Below, piece by piece: positions 5,079 to 7,175 of a stretch of DNA of 7,175 nt. Within the stretch, counting starts at the first letter, position 1. Each line of letters starts with the position of its first letter. The position numbers and the translations under genes were made by a program. Location of the stretch: contig DATIFQ010000090.1 of assembly GCA_035455185.1 (NCBI GenBank), positions 1 through 7,175 of the forward strand. Direction: 5' to 3'. The notes below the pieces were generated by a model. The model was not told where the DNA came from. It did not search any database and worked only from the letters and a program-made list of their open reading frames with translations. This DNA is from JAEHDI01 sp035455185 (GTDB lineage: Bacteria; Acidobacteriota; Terriglobia; Bryobacterales; Bryobacteraceae).

Positions 5079-6191
5079 AGCGTGCCCGGAACCTCGCAGA
5101 TCAAGACGCACAGCTTCGTACTTCTCCCGCAGCAGCTGCGTAAGATTCGCCCCGGAGGCTACTGCTTCAAGATCCTCGAGATCAAGTACGACGATGATAA
5201 CGCCGCGATCCTGGAACACCTTTAATTGCTCCAGAGCGGCAAATGCGGTTTCCCCCGTTCCGGAGATTCCGCTCCTTGAAAACAGAACACCGAACCGTGA
5301 TTTGGTCGAATCGAGCACCCGGCAGAACTTGGCCATCACTGTGAAGTCGGCAGGCGAGCTCCAGTCCTTGCACTCGCACACGAAGTAACGTCCTAGCTCC
5401 GAGCGAAAATCGACGTCGAAACCCTCCATTGAGCAGACGACGTCGTAGTCGGTCGATCCGCTGCGTTGTCGACGTTTCGCTCTGCAGCCAGGCATGGAAG
5501 CCATCAAGTACTCGGCGAGTAGCTCTAGCGTGTGACCTGATTTATCGCGGAGCTTCCCGAGCAAGTGGCGTACGTACGCGGCATTCACGACATAGCTGCC
5601 CGACTCGGCTGGCGCCGGCGCCTCGGTCAGCCAGCGGTCATCGACTCTCTGGAGTAGGGCCTCTGGGTACTTCGCCTCCTCGGGCATCTGCTGCGACAGC
5701 CAGAAGAACTGGGCGGCGTATCGTCGTAGTTCGTAGTCCGATAACCCTTGCCGCCAGACCAAACGGAAGTAGACACCAGAAGTATTTGGAGAGACTGATC
5801 CATTCCCACGCAACGCGTCTTCGCAGAGCGTGAGCATGAGGTAGCGCTTCGCGTGGAGGGCAAACCCAAGTCTCGCGTAACACTCACTCAGCCACACGAG
5901 AGGCATCCCCTTGTGCGCCCAGGCTGCCTGTTGCCCTTCAACCATCTGCTGATAGAGCCGCCAGAACAGGCCGAGTGCCTCGTGCACCCGATTTGAGTTC
6001 AGGAACCACAGTGCCGCTAGCTCCCACACCCTGGCCCCGTTCGGGCCCACGACCGTGGACGGCGAGTACTTCGACGGTAGGAGTTCAAGCAGTCGAGAGG
6101 CCGAAGCGCGGTCGTTCAGAACCGGCACTATCTCCGCGTCCAGTGACGTGAGTTCCTGAATGACCGGATCAGATGCTGATGGCGTCGACAT
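5073..6191 (-). CDS. helical-domain plus Mrr-like PD-(D/E)XK nuclease (cassette B)
   Basis: 372 residues from the ATG at 6191, 24 bp after the upstream attC core. The frame is also open to 6245, but that part is attC sequence. The ribosome binding site is weak. Residues 15-215 are helical with repeat-like pairs (VWELAALWFLNSNRVHEALG; LVWLSECYARLGFALHAKRY), suggesting TPR-like helical hairpins that could bind a partner or sense a ligand. Residues 220-345 carry a restriction-endonuclease core: helix LELLAEYLM (222-230), STDYDVV with Asp248/Asp250, and YFVCECKDW with Glu273 and Lys275 as the (D/E)XK pair. Then come GVLFSRSGISGTG (301-313) and a final strand VIIVVLDLEDL (331-341). This order and the SRSGISG loop fit the Mrr-like nuclease superfamily. 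The protein has no methyltransferase or ATPase partner in its cassette. A role in defence by cutting foreign or all DNA is inferred; Cys274 between Glu and Lys is normal for the group. Confidence 0.82.
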   Translation of the reverse strand: MSTPSASDPVIQELTSLDAEIVPVLNDRASASRLLELLPSKYSPSTVVGPNGARVWELAALWFLNSNRVHEALGLFWRLYQQMVEGQQAAWAHKGMPLVWLSECYARLGFALHAKRYLMLTLCEDALRGNGSVSPNTSGVYFRLVWRQGLSDYELRRYAAQFFWLSQQMPEEAKYPEALLQRVDDRWLTEAPAPAESGSYVVNAAYVRHLLGKLRDKSGHTLELLAEYLMASMPGCRAKRRQRSGSTDYDVVCSMEGFDVDFRSELGRYFVCECKDWSSPADFTVMAKFCRVLDSTKSRFGVLFSRSGISGTGETAFAALEQLKVFQDRGVIIVVLDLEDLEAVASGANLTQLLREKYEAVRLDLRGSGHAG

Positions 6192-6214
6192 GTCTAGAGG
6201 GTGTCCGACTAGCT

Positions 6215-6295
6215 GGCTAACGTCCGCGTTGAACGGCGCGAGCAAGGGAGCACGGCGACGCTTGCGAACGTCCGTCTTCGAACGCGTTGTTAGCC
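6215..6295 (-). other. attC site of cassette A
   Basis: The boxes are exact complements: GGCTAAC (6295-6289) and GTTAGCC (6221-6215) on the minus strand. CGCGTTCGAA faces TTCAACGCG, paired with one unpaired base, and CGG/CCG extends it. The TAA stop of cassette A's frame overlaps the first box. Length is 81 bp. Confidence 0.85.
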
Positions 6296-6694
6296 GGCAC
6301 GCTTCTTACCCCATGCAGCGACAGGCAAAATTGCCGAGCCGATGGAGAAAAACCAGATATCCACAGACTCAAACATCGTGTAAATGTGTTCGGATGGCGC
6401 ACCCAAGACCGCGCCCAAGACAAGCGCGCCGAGCACCAGTGAACCGAAAAACGCCAGCTATCCCTTCAGCGGTGCCTCCACCAGCACGAGAGCAACAATG
6501 GCCCCTGCTACCAAACCAAGGGCGAATGACGACAAATAGATCGAAGCCCACAACAGCGTCTTCGTCGCGCGTTCACGTGCGCCGCTCCAGACGTATATGA
6601 GGTAGGTGAGATTGCCCACTGCCCAAGTCCACCATATTGGAGCGAACAGGCCGAACGCCAGTACACCGCCAAGCCTTAGCCGTGATGATTTCAT
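6290..6694 (-). pseudogene. small multi-pass membrane protein split by an in-frame TAG (cassette A)
   Basis: A single frame of 134 codons runs from an ATG at 6694 to a TAA at 6290-6292, inside the attC. It is broken once by TAG at 6458-6460 (codon 79). The first part (78 residues) has hydrophobic helices at about 9-35 and 46-72 and ends EAPLKG. The second part, starting LAFFGSLVLG, has helices at about 1-20 and 33-49 of its own count and ends with the basic tail WGKKRAG. The continuation is clearly protein-like, and the true end coincides with the attC, so the original gene was a four-helix membrane protein of about 133 residues. TAG is one step from TGG (Trp) or CAG (Gln). No function is recognisable. 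The ATG lies only 5 bp after a GTTAGCC core and has no visible ribosome binding site. A truncated two-helix product could still be made. Confidence 0.7.
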
Positions 6695-6699
6695 GTGCT

Positions 6700-6762
6700 G
6701 GCTAACTACAAGTATGCAGAACTGTATAGTCTACCGGAAGCTGACAGGCTTGCGGGCTAGCC
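6700..6762 (-). other. possible attC or attI remnant at the right end of the array
   Basis: GTTAGCC (6706-6700, minus strand) lies directly before cassette A, as a recombination core should. A possible inverse core GGCTAGC is found at 6762-6756, but the sequence between has only short pairings (CAAG/CTTG, CTGT/ACAG). It could be a degenerate attC, or the simple R box of an attI. The core itself is likely; the left part is doubtful. Confidence 0.35.
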
Positions 6763-6868
6763 TGCCGAGAAGATGCGTGACCTACGAACCGGAACTCCTC
6801 GTCGTTGATCCGGTTGCGGTAATTCCAGAACTCCGCCAGCGGGCTCGCTATGCTGGCCGGCCTCCGGC
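6763..6868. other. non-coding gap between array and insertion element
   Basis: About 100 bp with no convincing gene, ribosome binding site or promoter. The minus strand is open from about 6891 to 6702 (containing FWNYRNRINDEEFRF) but has no start codon. It may be a remnant of a gene cut by the insertion element or chance. No intI-like sequence is seen. Confidence 0.4.
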
Positions 6869-6896
6869 GTAGATACCCACGGGCTTACGCCCGTGG
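6869..6896. repeat. GTAG tetranucleotide plus perfect hairpin, likely insertion-element end
   Basis: GTAG (6869-6872) is followed by a perfect 8-bp stem, CCACGGGC and GCCCGTGG, around a TTAC loop (6877-6896). It lies 9 bp beyond the tnpA stop. IS200/IS605 elements carry subterminal hairpins, and IS200-related REP sequences begin with GTAG and a hairpin, so this is most likely the right-end recognition structure. It could also act as a transcription terminator for tnpA, but there is no T tract. Confidence 0.6.
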
Positions 6897-6905
6897 CACT
6901 GCGGA

Positions 6906-7175
6906 TCAGAACCCGAAGTCCAACTGGAGCTTCAGTTGGCCCCTGTCGATCTTCTCCTGGAACTCGACGTAGCGCTTGATCACTGCTTCATCGATCCCGA
7001 CAGGTGACGAGAAGAAGCCGACGGACCAGAATTCATTGCGCCAGTACACCTTCTTGATCCAGGGGAACCGCTGGCGGATCTCCCGGCTGGTGTTCGCCTT
7101 GATCTTCGCGACAATCGCGGAGACCGCGTACTTGGGCGGAATCACCGCCACCAGGTGCACGTGGTCCACTTGGAT
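6906..7175 (-). CDS. tnpA: IS200-type HUH transposase TnpA, N-terminus beyond window
   Basis: The last 89 residues of an IS200/IS605-family Y1 transposase; the frame is open to the right edge, so about 45-60 N-terminal residues are missing. The HUH motif His-Val-His is visible at fragment residues 5-7 (VDHVHLVAVIPPKY). It is followed by a helix (VAKIKANTSREI), the aromatic block VYWRNEFWSVGFF, and the nucleophile helix IKRYVEFQE with Tyr69 and Gln73. The Tyr-x3-Gln spacing matches the active site known from this family, so the visible catalytic residues look intact. Such enzymes cut and rejoin single-stranded DNA at subterminal hairpins and need no terminal inverted repeats. No tnpB follows on this side, in keeping with the IS200 group. 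The TGA stop (6906-6908) lies next to the hairpin described separately. Confidence 0.88.
   Translation of the reverse strand: MQVDHVHLVAVIPPKYAVSAIVAKIKANTSREIRQRFPWIKKVYWRNEFWSVGFFSSPVGIDEAVIKRYVEFQEKIDRGQLKLQLDFGF

Larger units (their letters stand above)
1..6706 (-). mobile_element. integron gene-cassette array (about nine cassettes)
   Basis: Nine consecutive minus-strand reading units are each followed by an attC-like imperfect inverted repeat. I place repeats at 6215-6295, 5017-5078, 4217-4274, 3044-3109, 2543-2613, 1879-1936, 1005-1082 and 351-447, plus a weak one at 6700-6762. Gene-to-site spacing is short, and three stop codons lie inside the site itself. Adjacent genes are unrelated in function and composition. 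Known integron biology predicts this arrangement: IntI inserts single-gene circular cassettes head to tail. The array continues past the left edge. Neither the integrase gene nor a clear attI is visible, so whether this is a complete sedentary integron or an array lacking an integrase cannot be told here. Confidence 0.88.

Noticed and set aside
6606..6872. Plus-strand open frame of 88 codons near the right end of the array.
   Set aside because: It overlaps the start of cassette A on the opposite strand and runs across the core at 6700-6706 with no ribosome binding site or recognisable domain.
6702..6891. Minus-strand stretch without stops containing FWNYRNRINDEEFRF, considered as a gene remnant.
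   Set aside because: No start codon in frame, it passes through the hairpin, and I cannot match it to a family. Too weak to annotate.

Overview
The window is a stretch of an integron gene-cassette array, all reading on the minus strand (right to left), with the tail of an IS200-type insertion element at the right edge. The evidence is the layout: each short gene is followed, a few bases past or overlapping its stop codon, by an imperfect inverted repeat of about 58-97 bp. These repeats are bounded by an inverse core (RYYYAAC-like) and a core (GTTRRRY-like), with inner arms that carry unpaired bases, which is the anatomy of attC sites. No two sites share much sequence, and the genes differ in composition (the cassette near 4.3-5.0 kb is visibly more AT-rich). 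That is typical of large sedentary chromosomal integrons. No intI gene or clear attI lies in the window. High GC, GGAGG-type ribosome binding sites and normal use of TGA as a stop suggest a GC-rich proteobacterium, perhaps a gammaproteobacterium. This is inference only.

Layout from right to left: IS200-type TnpA, 3' two thirds (6906-7175), with a GTAG-plus-hairpin motif beyond its stop; about 200 bp without a convincing gene; cassette A, a small membrane protein split by an in-frame TAG (6290-6694); cassette B, a helical-domain plus PD-(D/E)XK nuclease (5073-6191); cassette C, a protein with a nucleoside-deoxyribosyltransferase/TIR-like domain (4286-4951); cassette D, a tandem TIR-TIR protein (3223-4161); cassette E, a 100-residue HNH nuclease (2660-2962); cassette F, an about 189-codon reading frame broken by two in-frame TGA codons (1952-2521); cassette G, a putative lipoprotein with two BamE-like modules (1087-1830); cassette H, a DUF5063 protein (442-936); cassette I, the N-terminal part of a small membrane protein running off the left edge (1-325).

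Cassettes B, C, D and E form a run of four genes whose folds (PD-(D/E)XK nuclease, NDT/TIR-like, TIR-TIR, HNH) are those of prokaryotic immune or toxin effectors. Each is a separate cassette with its own attC, so each is expected to act as a stand-alone single-gene system rather than as subunits of one complex. The left part (F-H) looks aged: cassette F carries two nonsense codons, and the sites on both sides of cassette G have GTC where the essential GTT of the core should be.
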